In this document: positions 38,739 to 47,712 of the stretch, one piece after another | How the letters are laid out: each line of letters starts with the position of its first letter | Position numbering within the stretch: the stretch's first letter is position 1 | NCBI RefSeq assembly: GCF_025999095.1 | Contig: NZ_AP024678.1 | Coordinates: 1,457,527 to 1,521,526 of the forward strand | Length of the DNA stretch: 64,000 nt | Reading direction: 5' to 3' | Source: Thermosynechococcus sp. | GTDB taxonomy: Bacteria > Cyanobacteriota > Cyanobacteriia > Thermosynechococcales > Thermosynechococcaceae | The notes under the pieces: model-generated | The model's database searches: none | What the model was told of the DNA's origin: nothing | Seen by the model: only the letters and a program-made list of their open reading frames with translations | Made by a program: the position numbers and the translations under genes

Positions 38739-39896
38739 ATGCTCTGGCCAGCCAGTGAAGAATTTGCTGCCCTCTGTCGCACCCAATTGGAACTCGTTGT
38801 CAACAGCTTGGGTGCCTCTTCACTGGCGGTCTATCTTAGTGAAACCCTCAACGACTCCCCCTCATGGTCTCCTGTTGCGGTCTATCCAGAGGCGTCCCCT
38901 CTCCTGAGCTTACCCATTCCCCCGACACTACCACCGCCAACCGCCGCCCCAGCGATCGCTTTAAGCCATTACCCTCAACAGGTTGTCTCCTCCTTGACCA
39001 ATCAACTGATCCTGCCCCTGATGTACCAAAATTGGGTCTTGGGGGTACTGGTGGCGCAGCGGCAACACCGTCCTTGGCTAGCAGCAGAGCAGGCACAATT
39101 GCAACAGGTGGCACAAACCCTGGCCATCGCCTGCGTCTTGGATCAGCGGCAACAATGGCTCAGCCACTCCTGCGCCCACCCCCTAGATCAACAGCAACAG
39201 CGCTTTGACGATCTACTCCATCAACTGCGCAATCCCGTGGCCGCCATTCGCACGTTTGTCAAGCTCCTGCTCAAACGCTTGGAACCTGATCACAGGGGGC
39301 GCCCCCTCGCCGAAGGCATTGCCAAGGAAACAGAGCGGCTCATGGCACTGTTGGAGGACTATCGCCAACAGCGCAACGATATTCCCGCCCTCACGGGTAA
39401 CCAGCCCCTATCCCTTGCGGGTAAACCCCTCGATCTAGCTGAAACTCTCTTGCCGCTGATCAGCGCCGCCCAAGCTCGCGCTGAAATGGAGGGTAAAACC
39501 TTTGTGGTGGAGATACCGCCCCAACTGCCGCCCGTCTGGCTTGAGGAACGGGTGCTGCAGGAGGTTGTCGGTAATCTCCTGGACAATGCCTTTAAGTACA
39601 CCCCGAAAGGGGGCACGATTGGTCTGCGCTTGACGCTCTCGCCCGCCGCCTTAGAGTTAACCGTTTGGGATACCGGCTGTGGCATTCCTAAGGAGGTGCA
39701 GCCGCGTCTTTTTGAACGGGGGTATCGGGGGATTCAAGCGGACAGCGAGATTGAGGGTAGTGGCCTGGGCTTGGCGATCGCCCAGGATTTGCTGCGTCCC
39801 TATGGTCTGAGCCTGCGGGTGACGAGTCCCTACGCAGGCGATCGCGGCACGGCCTTTACCTTGGCGATTCCCTGGCAAATGGAGGTGGAACCATGA
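38739..39896 (+). CDS. hik2: Hik2/CSK-like sensor histidine kinase
   Basis: 385 residues. N-terminal GAF-like domain (about 1-150) and a histidine kinase core: H-box LLHQLRNPVAAIRTFVKLLL (His161), N-box VVGNLLDNAFKYT (Asn283), G1 VWDTGCGIP, F LFERGYRG and G2 GSGLGLAIAQDL. The LRNPxxAxRTFxKLLLKRL H-box is distinctive for Hik2 and the plastid kinase CSK, redox sensors that report on plastoquinone and salt. Cys13 (FAALCRTQ) is in the position of the cysteine reported to hold an Fe-S cluster in Hik2. No membrane segment. It overlaps the next gene by 4 bases (ATGA). No response regulator is nearby. Confidence 0.85.
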   Translation: MLWPASEEFAALCRTQLELVVNSLGASSLAVYLSETLNDSPSWSPVAVYPEASPLLSLPIPPTLPPPTAAPAIALSHYPQQVVSSLTNQLILPLMYQNWVLGVLVAQRQHRPWLAAEQAQLQQVAQTLAIACVLDQRQQWLSHSCAHPLDQQQQRFDDLLHQLRNPVAAIRTFVKLLLKRLEPDHRGRPLAEGIAKETERLMALLEDYRQQRNDIPALTGNQPLSLAGKPLDLAETLLPLISAAQARAEMEGKTFVVEIPPQLPPVWLEERVLQEVVGNLLDNAFKYTPKGGTIGLRLTLSPAALELTVWDTGCGIPKEVQPRLFERGYRGIQADSEIEGSGLGLAIAQDLLRPYGLSLRVTSPYAGDRGTAFTLAIPWQMEVEP

Positions 39897-40483
39897 GCGC
39901 TCTGAAACAGCGTCTTGCCAAGATCAGCAGTCAGGGGCATCAATTCCTTGGGGTGATCTTTGCCCTGCCCCTATTGATCTCAGCCACAACGGGAATAGCC
40001 CATCGTCTTGGGCGCAGTTGGTTTGGGCTATCTAAAGACTTTGGGCGGGCAATGATGACCCTCCATGAGGGTCGCTATCTGGGGGAATGGGGCGTGCCCC
40101 TCTATGTGTTGGTCATTGGCTTGGGCTTGCTGGGAATCATTGCTACGGGTTTGGGTCTCCTGTGGGGGCGATCGCTCCCTGGCCAGTGGTCAGCGCGGCG
40201 GCTGCATCACCTCCTAGCTGGCGCTGCAGCATTGCCCTTGCTCGTGAGTGCCACGACGGGAATTGCCTATCGCCTTGGCCGCAACTGGTTTGGCCTCTCC
40301 AAAGAGCAGGCGGCAATTTTCCTGAGCCTACATCAGGGAAGCTATTGGGGGGAGGTGGGGCGTTCCTTCTATGTGCTCTTGGTGGGGCTGAGTTTGCTGA
40401 CACTTCTGGCCACAGGAGTGTCAATGCTGACTATCCTGCGACGGCTGCCCCACTGGCGTTCTAGGGTCACCCCAGAGACCTAG
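39893..40483 (+). CDS. Internally duplicated PepSY-TM-like membrane protein
   Basis: 196 residues in two repeats of 75 (16-90 and 105-179), about 56% identical. Each repeat has a helix with ALPLL(I/V)SATTGIA, a basic loop RLGR(S/N)WFGLSK, LH(E/Q)G(R/S)Y.GE, then a second helix; so four helices in all. His16/His105 and His58/His147 are conserved between repeats. The family is PepSY-associated TM, sometimes fused to reductases. Start ATG overlaps the kinase stop (ATGA). Role unknown; coupling to the kinase suggests a redox or membrane input. Confidence 0.75.
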   Translation: MSALKQRLAKISSQGHQFLGVIFALPLLISATTGIAHRLGRSWFGLSKDFGRAMMTLHEGRYLGEWGVPLYVLVIGLGLLGIIATGLGLLWGRSLPGQWSARRLHHLLAGAAALPLLVSATTGIAYRLGRNWFGLSKEQAAIFLSLHQGSYWGEVGRSFYVLLVGLSLLTLLATGVSMLTILRRLPHWRSRVTPET

Positions 40484-40575
40484 CTGCAAAATGTTACGAA
40501 CTATGAGCAAGCGTTGCCAAAGGGAAGCGCCTATGGAGTAATAAATACAGCACTTAATCGCGACTGTTATTCCAT

Positions 40576-40582
40576 AAAGGAG
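40576..40582 (+). promoter_or_regulatory. psaM ribosome binding site
   Basis: AAAGGAG six bases before the psaM ATG, a strong Shine-Dalgarno sequence for a gene of only 31 codons. The upstream spacer (40484-40575) contains TATGGAGTAATAAAT, which may include the -10. Confidence 0.65.
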
Positions 40583-40588
40583 TTGTTC

Positions 40589-40684
40589 ATGGCGCTGACC
40601 GATACCCAAGTTTACGTTGCCCTTGTGATTGCCCTGCTGCCTGCGGTGCTGGCATTTCGGCTTTCCACTGAGTTGTACAAGTAG
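40589..40684 (+). CDS. psaM: Photosystem I subunit XII
   Basis: 31-residue single-helix PSI subunit. The translation opens MALTDTQVYVALVIALLPAV, then ends FRLSTELYK, which equals the Thermosynechococcus PsaM I recall. It sits in the thylakoid membrane at the trimer-facing side of the PSI core near PsaB, PsaI and PsaL and helps trimer stability. It is monocistronic, with its own terminator, and is too short for usual ORF lists. Confidence 0.97.
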   Translation: MALTDTQVYVALVIALLPAVLAFRLSTELYK

Positions 40685-40761
40685 TCAGAGCTGTTGTTGC
40701 CAACTGGCGGCATTGCTCTATTTCGCTAAAAATTTAAAAATTTATTAGGAAAATTTATTAG

Positions 40762-40805
40762 GCGGTTCCCAAGGGTGTGGCGCAGGCAAGGGAACTGCTT
40801 TTTTA
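40762..40805 (+). terminator. psaM terminator
   Basis: GCGGTTCCC (40762-40770) pairs with GGGAACTGC (40790-40798; one G-T pair) around a 19-base loop, followed by TTTTTT. It lies 78 bases past the psaM stop. Confidence 0.8.
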
Positions 40806-40845
40806 TCTTTATACTGATAGATAACTTGCCGTTCACGGTTTAGCC

Positions 40846-41175
40846 ATGGCTCACTCTCTTCGAACAATTCCTGCTGCGATTGCCTGGGAAGCGGGTGCCA
40901 AAATTGCAGTGAATCTGGTGCTGCTTGCCTTTGCCCTTGGGGCGATCGCCAAGCTGGTGCCCTATCAACTGAGTCAACTGCAAAAACTCCATGCCCTCGA
41001 AGCCGAAGTCGCCCAGCTGGAGGCGCGAGTTCAGGAATTACAACGGGAACAGGAGCGCGATCGCCAGCCCCAAGCATGGCGGCGCATTGCCCAGGAGGAG
41101 GCCAATTTAATTGGCGCCAATCAGCGGCGGATCATCTGGGTACAACCTAAAAAGCCAAAGCAAGAACCTGATTAA
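40846..41175 (+). CDS. Single-pass coiled-coil membrane protein
   Basis: 109 residues: short cytoplasmic N-terminus, one helix (about 18-38: AKIAVNLVLLAFALGAIAKL), a coiled coil (about 48-75: LEAEVAQLEARVQELQREQE), then a basic tail. The layout resembles FtsB/DivIC-type septum proteins but no such motif is strong enough for an assignment. Common in cyanobacteria as a hypothetical protein. Its stop overlaps the stop of the GIDE gene by 4 bases, convergent. Confidence 0.75.
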   Translation: MAHSLRTIPAAIAWEAGAKIAVNLVLLAFALGAIAKLVPYQLSQLQKLHALEAEVAQLEARVQELQREQERDRQPQAWRRIAQEEANLIGANQRRIIWVQPKKPKQEPD

Positions 41176-41927
41176 GCCCAAAACAAGGCCAAAACTAAAC
41201 CACAGACACCACAGAGGGCGGCGCTAAGGGAAGCATAGGTCATTTTTCGTTTTTGCTGTTTGTACTGCTGAAGCAGCGGATCCTCAACGCTCAGGGAAAT
41301 GATGAATTTTTGTCCCCTATTTTGCGGCCTTTGGAGGCGGAGAACTCCCCCCCGATCCGAGGCCATGCCCACCACCGAGATGGGTTGCCCCAAGGGCAGC
41401 ACCCACTCCTGATAGCGATAGCCAAGCGTTGTAGTACTGCCAAACCGCCAATTCAATGACAGAAACCCTAAGGAGAAGGTCAAGGCATGGGGTTTATCCG
41501 CTGGCCGCAGTTCATCTAAGACCTGCACCGCTTCAATCTCAGCACCGACAGGGTTCACCTCAATCTCCCCTTGAGGATCGCGCAGCAAAAATAGGGTTGA
41601 CTGCTCATGGCGGCCAATGATTTCCCAGTGGCGATCGCGCCCCTCTTTTTCATACTCGCGGCTGATAATCGTTTTGTAATAGACACAGGGAATGCGCTTC
41701 ACTTCCGAGAGCAAGGGCTGCGACGCGCTGACTTGACCAACCACCTGCACATACTCGCGCCAACTGCCGCTACCCATCTCCTGAGCCACCTGTTGTTGCA
41801 ATTTTTGTAACTCGCCAATGGTGCTAGGACTGGCCACCTTTATTCCCCTTAGCTTTAGCCGATAATAGCCCTCAAGGGCAAAGAGAAAGGCCGACCCCGT
41901 TAAGCAAAGGTGAGCAAAAACCCCCAT
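41172..41927 (-). CDS. GIDE-domain membrane protein (E3-ligase-like, no RING)
   Basis: 251 residues with a helix at each end (about 5-22 and 228-250) and a GIDE/BAM-like middle (about 60-215): GQVSASQPLLSEVKRIPCVY, then YKTIISREYE and the mid pair QEWVLPLGQPISVVG. The domain is found in mitochondrial and chloroplast MUL1/MAPL and SP1 E3 ligases; this protein has no RING finger. Function in bacteria unknown. It is a single gene, convergent with the coiled-coil protein. Confidence 0.7.
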   Translation of the reverse strand: MGVFAHLCLTGSAFLFALEGYYRLKLRGIKVASPSTIGELQKLQQQVAQEMGSGSWREYVQVVGQVSASQPLLSEVKRIPCVYYKTIISREYEKEGRDRHWEIIGRHEQSTLFLLRDPQGEIEVNPVGAEIEAVQVLDELRPADKPHALTFSLGFLSLNWRFGSTTTLGYRYQEWVLPLGQPISVVGMASDRGGVLRLQRPQNRGQKFIISLSVEDPLLQQYKQQKRKMTYASLSAALCGVCGLVLALFWA

Positions 41928-42003
41928 GGCTGCCGTTGAATCCCTCTGTGCTGATTTTAGCTTTAGGGGCGGGCAGCCCCCATGCCAACAGAGGTTAATT
42001 TGT

Positions 42004-42726
42004 TCAACTCATGGAGATTAGGCCAATGGTGAGGCCAAAGAGACCATCAACAACTAGGGTGCTCAAGACAGCGCCCATAAATCCCCATAGGGGCAAGACG
42101 GCGGGATAGCCACGACGAATCTGGGATTCAAAGAGGGGCAGCAAACCAATGAGGAGCAAACTCAGGCTCAACAGCACCCCCCACACCTGGCCACTAAAGG
42201 TCTGGGCTTGGGCGATCGCCTGGGCGAGCATCTCCTGAACTGAAATGACATCCCCTTCGAGATACATAATGGCGCGCCAATGGGGAATCACATCAATTAA
42301 GTAAAAGTAGGCATCAGTGATGGCAGTGCCCAGAAAAGATCCGCAAAAAAAGAACACCCCCAGCAGTTGCTGCCGTCGCCGCAAGTGCCAGAGCATGAGC
42401 GGAATGGGTAGAGCCTCAATGGGCAAATGCCACAGAGGTTCCCAGCGCAACCATCCCCAGTAGAGCGAACCTGCCCCCCAGCACCAGCTAAATCCATAAA
42501 GCATCTCACCCCAATAGCGGCAGTGGGGCTGGCGTTGGAGATAGAAACTGAGACCCACAAGCAGCGGCGTCAAAGCCAAACTCAGCCAAGGCCATGTCCG
42601 CACGAGAGGGGCCTCAATAAACACGGGAATGGAGACCAAGAAGGCGGCAAAGCCAAAGACCAACCAGGCCAGCCGTGAGCCAAGGCGCAGAGAGGAAAGT
42701 GTCGAGGGGGAAGTAAGAGCAGTCAA
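42004..42726 (-). CDS. DUF3120 membrane protein
   Basis: 240 residues with about six membrane helices, of a cyanobacteria/plastid-lineage family of unknown function (DUF3120). Stretches such as WYWGEMLYGFSWCW-like RYWGEMLYGFSWCWGAGSLY, PLWHLPIEALPIPLMLWHL and GSFLGTAITDAYFYLIDVIP are typical. The start is a TTG at 42726 with no convincing Shine-Dalgarno; no in-frame ATG or GTG lies closer. It is 45 bases after the next gene upstream on the same strand. Confidence 0.75.
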   Translation of the reverse strand: MTALTSPSTLSSLRLGSRLAWLVFGFAAFLVSIPVFIEAPLVRTWPWLSLALTPLLVGLSFYLQRQPHCRYWGEMLYGFSWCWGAGSLYWGWLRWEPLWHLPIEALPIPLMLWHLRRRQQLLGVFFFCGSFLGTAITDAYFYLIDVIPHWRAIMYLEGDVISVQEMLAQAIAQAQTFSGQVWGVLLSLSLLLIGLLPLFESQIRRGYPAVLPLWGFMGAVLSTLVVDGLFGLTIGLISMS

Positions 42727-42771
42727 GGGAAGATCGAAAATTGTTAACTTTTATTTCTTTCCTTTAAGGTA

Positions 42772-43452
42772 TCACAGGCTGGAACGTCGGGGCGATCGCC
42801 GCGGAGCTTGAGAGCGCGCTTTGCGCCGCAGCGTTTCTGATAGATCAATAAAGGCATCCCGCTGCAAAATGGGGTAGGTGCCAATCCAGAGGCGATGGCG
42901 GGGCAGGAAGACTTCAGAAATCAGGTCAATCTCTGCAAGATCAGGACGCCGGGAAAGAACTAGCATTTCCGCTATATCGCCGGGGCGAATCCCGCGGTGT
43001 TGCCGCAGCAGCTTGGCACGGACTCTGGTTTCAAAGCCGGTTTTATCGCCAATCTCCAGATTCAAGCAGCGTTCACGGTTCTCAATAATCACGAGTTGCC
43101 CCCTCGCGTCAACGGTTTCCTCCTTGCCAATTAACTCTTCTGTAACATAGACCTCCAAAACGCGCCCGCGCCAAAAGCCCCCATAGGGAAACTGCCGGTG
43201 ACGACGATTCCGCAAGGTCGCCAAAACGGCCGGTGCCCAAAGCCAATAGAGACCCGCCACCAGACCTAAAATCAGTTGGGTGCTATCCCCTAAAAAATTG
43301 AAACCAAAGGCAATAACGGCCACCGCCACCACGGAGAAGGTTAAGCGTCGTAGAAAGTCCTGAAGTTTACCCCAAACATAGCGATACTGGGAGCCAGTGG
43401 CTGCCAAGGGCACCAATTGCCGAACTTTTTCTTGGGTGAGGGGAATGAGCAC
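42772..43452 (-). CDS. Cyanobacterial membrane protein of unknown function
   Basis: 226 residues: two adjacent helices at about 38-80 (FSVVAVAVIAFGFNFLG, LILGLVAGLYWLWAPAV), then a soluble domain with beta character (GRVLEVYVTEELIGKEETVD, GDKTGFETRVRAKLLRQHRG, EMLVLSRRPDLAEIDLISEV) and a very basic tail. Relatives are sometimes named phosphate ABC transporter permease, but I see no EAA loop or transporter motif, so I do not use that name. Starts with GTG at 43452, six bases past secF. Confidence 0.7.
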   Translation of the reverse strand: MLIPLTQEKVRQLVPLAATGSQYRYVWGKLQDFLRRLTFSVVAVAVIAFGFNFLGDSTQLILGLVAGLYWLWAPAVLATLRNRRHRQFPYGGFWRGRVLEVYVTEELIGKEETVDARGQLVIIENRERCLNLEIGDKTGFETRVRAKLLRQHRGIRPGDIAEMLVLSRRPDLAEIDLISEVFLPRHRLWIGTYPILQRDAFIDLSETLRRKARSQAPRRSPRRSSL

Positions 43453-43458
43453 AACCAG

Positions 43459-44412
43459 TTAGGGCGTAGGTGTTGTCTCCAGGGTATTCGTAGCGGGACG
43501 AGGCGGCTGGCGATCGCGCCACCAGGCAAGGAGGGTACTGGCAATGAAAATACTTGAATAAGCCCCTGTTGTGAAGCCAATCAGCAAGGCCAAGGCAAAG
43601 TAGCGCAGTGTATCGCCCCCAAAGAGAAGGATTGTCATCAGGGGCAGCAACGTTGTCAGGGTGGTATTGATGGAGCGGCCAAGGGTTTGCACCACGGCCT
43701 GATCCACCACCTCTTGAATTCCAAGCTCTGGGTTGAGCTTCAGTGTTTCCCGCACGCGATCGTAGATGACCACTGTATCGTTCACCGAAAAACCAATGAT
43801 CGTGAGCAGCGCCACAATGAAGAGGCTGTCAATTTCTACCCCTGCCACAAGTCCTAAAATGGCAAAAATTCCCGCGCTCACCAATACATCGTGGACAAGG
43901 GCGACCAGGGCAAAAAAGGCATAGTCAAACTGGAAGCGCAGCGTCAAATAAATCGTAATGCCAATAAACGACACCAACAGTGCCAGCAGTCCCGATCGCA
44001 GGATTTCGTTGCCAAGGGTAGGGCCAACGGTCTCAATTTGCGTTTTCTGGGGGTCAAAGTCACCGATTTTTTGCCTGAGGGCATCACTGAGGCGGGTGCG
44101 CTGATCCACAGAAAGGGGCACTGTGCGAATACTCACCCCATACTCACCCACAATTTGCAGGCTGCTGTTGCCCAATCCCTGCTGGTTGAGCACTTGACGC
44201 ACCACATCAATATCAATGGGCTGCGAACAGTTCTTGGTGGCGCTACAGGCCAGCTCAAATTGCAACCGCGTCCCGCCAATAAAATCTAAGCCTAACCGCA
44301 GGGGACTGCCCAGGGACACCCAAGAGATGGCCATGGCCACAAGCCCACTGAGAATGACCACCAAAGATAGACCCCACCAGAGCGATCGCCAGCGATTGAC
44401 ACTAAAGCTCAT
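43459..44412 (-). CDS. secF: Protein translocase subunit SecF
   Basis: 317-residue RND-like membrane subunit that with SecD uses the proton gradient to pull exported proteins. Six predicted helices; [28 protein letters not shown], and the helix-4 region [15 protein letters not shown], all family signatures. ATG 44412 ([14 protein letters not shown]) overlaps the secD stop by 4 bases. A longer frame is not conserved. Confidence 0.94.
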   Translation of the reverse strand: MSFSVNRWRSLWWGLSLVVILSGLVAMAISWVSLGSPLRLGLDFIGGTRLQFELACSATKNCSQPIDIDVVRQVLNQQGLGNSSLQIVGEYGVSIRTVPLSVDQRTRLSDALRQKIGDFDPQKTQIETVGPTLGNEILRSGLLALLVSFIGITIYLTLRFQFDYAFFALVALVHDVLVSAGIFAILGLVAGVEIDSLFIVALLTIIGFSVNDTVVIYDRVRETLKLNPELGIQEVVDQAVVQTLGRSINTTLTTLLPLMTILLFGGDTLRYFALALLIGFTTGAYSSIFIASTLLAWWRDRQPPRPATNTLETTPTP

Positions 44413-45839
44413 CGAACGCTCTCCAGTTTTGGACAGAACCAATGGGGCCTACGCAGACTGGGAATGCTAATGGCATAGAACAGGAACGTGCGACTACAGG
44501 TGAGAGCCGTAAACATACTAATGCCAATCCCAATGGCAAGGGTAACGGCAAAGCCGCGGACAAACCCTGTCCCGAAGGCAAAGAGGGCAGCACAGGCAAT
44601 CAAGGTGGTGACATTGCTATCAAGAATACTGGCAAAGGCGCGATCGAATCCCGATTCAACGGAACGGTAGAGGGTTTTCCCTGAGCGTAACTCCTCGCGA
44701 GTGCGCTCAAAAATCAGGACATTGGCATCCACTGCCATACCAATACTGAGAATAAAGCCCGCAATCCCCGGCAGGGTGAGCGTCACCCCAAACAGCAGAA
44801 AGGCCGCATAGGTAAAGATGGCATATAGAAGCAGGGCAATATCGGCAATGAGTCCCGGCAGGCGGTAGTAGGCCACCATAAAGACTAGCACCAACACCAA
44901 GCCCGCCAAGCCGGCATAGAGGCTATCGCGAATGCTATCTTGCCCCAGGGAAGCCCCCACCGTGCGGTTTTCCACCACCTCTAGGGGAACCGGCAGCGCT
45001 CCCCCCTGCAACTGAATTGCTAAATCATTGGCAGTCTGGGCGGTAAAACCACCGGAAATCTCCGCACTGCCCCCGACAATTCCCGTTGCGGCATATTCTA
45101 CAGAGACCGTTGGGGCACTGATCAGGCGATCGTCGAGAAAAATCCCAAGGCTGCGCCCTGTACCAGCAATCTCCTTCGTCAGTTGGGCAAAAAGTTCAGC
45201 CCCCTGGTTGTCAAAGCGGACAATCACACTCCAGTTGGGGGAGCCAGGGGCGACAGGACTGGCAAAGGCTTCCTTGAGCATTGCCCCCGTCAAATCGGAG
45301 GGCCTAAAGAGGCTAGCGATCGCTTGCTGGCTTTTTTCAAGGGATTCCCGATTTTTTTCTAGCTTTGCTGCAATCTCCTTGAGGGCTTCTGGATCCTTAG
45401 CCTTTTCAGCCTGCTGCGCCAAGAGTTGAGCCTGTTCCAAGAGCAGTTGCGACTGAAGTTGCCGCTCAATTTGCAGTTGTGCCTCTGTGCCCGGTTTTTG
45501 CACAGCAAAGAGCAGTTGCGCCGTCCCCTTGAGAATGCGCTCCGCCTGCTGCGGATCCGTCACCCCCGGCAATTGCACCAAGAGCTTGTCGTCCCCGGCG
45601 GTTTGTACTACTGCTTCGGTGACACCAAGGCCATCAATCCGCCGTTGCACCACCCCTTGCACCGCTGCCAGCACTTGGGGCGTAATTTGCGGCACCTTGT
45701 CTGTGGTTTGCACCTGCAACGTCAGTTGGGCACCCCCCCGCAGATCTAAGCCCAGCCGCGCCGGCGTGCGCACAATGACCCAGGTGGCAGCCATCAGTAA
45801 CACTAAAATGGCAATCAACCAGCCCCGATACTTGCCCAT
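44409..45839 (-). CDS. secD: Protein translocase subunit SecD
   Basis: 476-residue partner of SecF. First helix, then D1 with [20 protein letters not shown], an Ala/Gln/Lys-rich coiled region near 130-180 ([20 protein letters not shown]), and the membrane part with [20 protein letters not shown] and [20 protein letters not shown]. It lies two bases downstream of pdhB, same strand, and overlaps secF. Confidence 0.95.
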   Translation of the reverse strand: MGKYRGWLIAILVLLMAATWVIVRTPARLGLDLRGGAQLTLQVQTTDKVPQITPQVLAAVQGVVQRRIDGLGVTEAVVQTAGDDKLLVQLPGVTDPQQAERILKGTAQLLFAVQKPGTEAQLQIERQLQSQLLLEQAQLLAQQAEKAKDPEALKEIAAKLEKNRESLEKSQQAIASLFRPSDLTGAMLKEAFASPVAPGSPNWSVIVRFDNQGAELFAQLTKEIAGTGRSLGIFLDDRLISAPTVSVEYAATGIVGGSAEISGGFTAQTANDLAIQLQGGALPVPLEVVENRTVGASLGQDSIRDSLYAGLAGLVLVLVFMVAYYRLPGLIADIALLLYAIFTYAAFLLFGVTLTLPGIAGFILSIGMAVDANVLIFERTREELRSGKTLYRSVESGFDRAFASILDSNVTTLIACAALFAFGTGFVRGFAVTLAIGIGISMFTALTCSRTFLFYAISIPSLRRPHWFCPKLESVR

Positions 45840-45841
45840 GG

Positions 45842-46825
45842 CTAAACCTGTCCCTGCACCAGCTTTTGCACTGCCGCTACAATTTGAGGCGGTTGCACAA
45901 TCGTCAGATTCTCTAGGGTGCCATTGTAGGGGGTAGGGACATCTTTGGAAGAAAGGCGAATGACCGGCGCATCCAGTTCATCAAAGTAGCGTTCCATAAT
46001 CGAAGCTGAGAGTTCGGCCCCAATCCCCCCTGTCTTCATGCACTCTTCGACAATCACCACGCGATGGGTTTTGCGAATCGAGGCACCAATTGTCTCAAAG
46101 TCCAAGGGCTTGAGGGAAATCAGGTCAATCACTTCGGGGTCGTAGCCCTCTTTTTCAAGGGTTTTCACCGCTTGCAGAACATGGTGACGCATCCGCGAGT
46201 AGGTCAAGATGGTCACATCTTCGCCAGGGCGAACAACTTCCGCTTTATCAAGCGGTAGGAGATATTCTTCCTCCGGGAGATCCTCCTTGAGGTTGTACAG
46301 GAGCACATGCTCAAAGAACAGCACCGGATTGGGATCGCGAATCGCCGACTTGAGCAAGCCTTTGGCGTTGTAGGGAGTCGAGCAGGCAACAATTTTTAAT
46401 CCCGGCACCGCTTGAAAGTAGGCTTCGAGCCGTTGGGAGTGCTCTGCCCCCAGTTGTCGCCCAACGCCACCGGGACCACGGATAACAATCGGAATTTTGA
46501 AGTTGCCGCCAGAGGTGTAGCGCAGCATGCCAGCATTGTTGGCAATTTGATTGAAGGCCAAGAGCAAAAAGCCCATGTTCATGCCCTCGACAATGGGACG
46601 CAAGCCAGTCATGGCTGCCCCAATGGCCATGCCAGTAAAGCTATTTTCGGCAATGGGGGTATCCAATAGGCGCAGTTCACCATACTTTTTGTAGAGGTCT
46701 TTGGTGACTTTGTAGGAGCCGCCATAATGTCCCACATCTTCCCCCAGCACAAAGACCGTGGGATCCCGCTCCATTTCTTCATCAATGGCAGCACGAAGGG
46801 CGTTAAACATGAGGGTCTCAGCCAT
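45842..46825 (-). CDS. pdhB: Pyruvate dehydrogenase E1 component, beta subunit
   Basis: 327-residue E1-beta, which with the alpha subunit decarboxylates pyruvate via thiamine diphosphate and acetylates the lipoyl E2. Marks: [60 protein letters not shown], and [18 protein letters not shown]. It is first in a chain with secD and secF, an odd grouping. The alpha subunit and E2 are not in the window. Confidence 0.96.
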   Translation of the reverse strand: MAETLMFNALRAAIDEEMERDPTVFVLGEDVGHYGGSYKVTKDLYKKYGELRLLDTPIAENSFTGMAIGAAMTGLRPIVEGMNMGFLLLAFNQIANNAGMLRYTSGGNFKIPIVIRGPGGVGRQLGAEHSQRLEAYFQAVPGLKIVACSTPYNAKGLLKSAIRDPNPVLFFEHVLLYNLKEDLPEEEYLLPLDKAEVVRPGEDVTILTYSRMRHHVLQAVKTLEKEGYDPEVIDLISLKPLDFETIGASIRKTHRVVIVEECMKTGGIGAELSASIMERYFDELDAPVIRLSSKDVPTPYNGTLENLTIVQPPQIVAAVQKLVQGQV

Positions 46826-47012
46826 GGTTGCGCGGCATACATTCAGTAAGGACTATTTCCTAGGGTAGTTGAAACTGGGCCGCCTGCGATCGCCCACCCC
46901 TACTAGTTCTGATGATTAAAAGTCTTGATTGATATCCCGATGCCTTCTAACGCCTAGGGCGTGTACACTGCAAAAAAACATACTGACCCTCAGCGGTTTC
47001 GGAGTACCCACC

Positions 47013-47654
47013 ATGAAGTCCTTGGCGCGATCGCTCCCGGCCAATCCCAGCAGTTTTGCAACCATTCACCATGAGCTGCAACAGGATCAGGTGGTCATTT
47101 TGCCAATGGCAACCGTCTATAGCTTGGTGGCCAATGGCACCAGTCCAAGGGCGATCGCCCAGCTGCGCCATCTCAAGCACTTTGGTACAGAGCAACCCCT
47201 CGCCATTCTCACCCGGGGCGATCGGGCAGCTGAAGTGGCAGAACTCTCCAAAGATGCGAAAACAATGGTGGAGCATTTTCCCTATCCCGTAACGATGATT
47301 GTCAAGGGGAAGCCCCACTTGGATCCGCAAATCATGCAGGGGTTTGACTGTGTCTATCTCGCTTGTCCTGATCAGTTCATTTACGATCTCGTGGGGACTT
47401 TGCCCTTCTTTCTGGTGGCGGCAACAGCAAAAGTGGGCACAGAGCTCATTGTCAACTTTGAAGATGCCCAAAAATACTATGGTGAGCAGGTGCCCCTCAT
47501 TGTAGACGGGGGTCGCTGTCGCTATGGCCGGCGAGGCACACTGGTGGACTTCACACTCGAATTGCCAACGATCATGAACTTTGGCCCTGTCTCTGTGGAT
47601 GACTTGCGACCTCTGCTGCCCAATATTATTTTGCCGTCACATTTAATGAAGTGA
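47013..47654 (+). CDS. Divergent Sua5/YciO/YrdC-family protein
   Basis: 213 residues of the YrdC fold. True TsaC/Sua5 enzymes make threonylcarbamoyl-adenylate for t6A in tRNA. Here the nucleotide-binding stretches are altered: LPMATVYSLVANGTS replaces the usual PTDTVYGLGC form, and HFGTEQPLAILTRG stands in for the KRP block. It therefore may not be the t6A enzyme. ATG 47013 follows CGGAG at 46999-47004. The C-terminus (RCRYGRRGTLVDFTL) keeps the STVVD-like region weakly. Confidence 0.72.
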   Translation: MKSLARSLPANPSSFATIHHELQQDQVVILPMATVYSLVANGTSPRAIAQLRHLKHFGTEQPLAILTRGDRAAEVAELSKDAKTMVEHFPYPVTMIVKGKPHLDPQIMQGFDCVYLACPDQFIYDLVGTLPFFLVAATAKVGTELIVNFEDAQKYYGEQVPLIVDGGRCRYGRRGTLVDFTLELPTIMNFGPVSVDDLRPLLPNIILPSHLMK

Positions 47655-47712
47655 AAAAGGAAATGAAATGGGTATAATCCATTGAGAACTATCGCGACGA
47701 CCGTAGGGAGGG

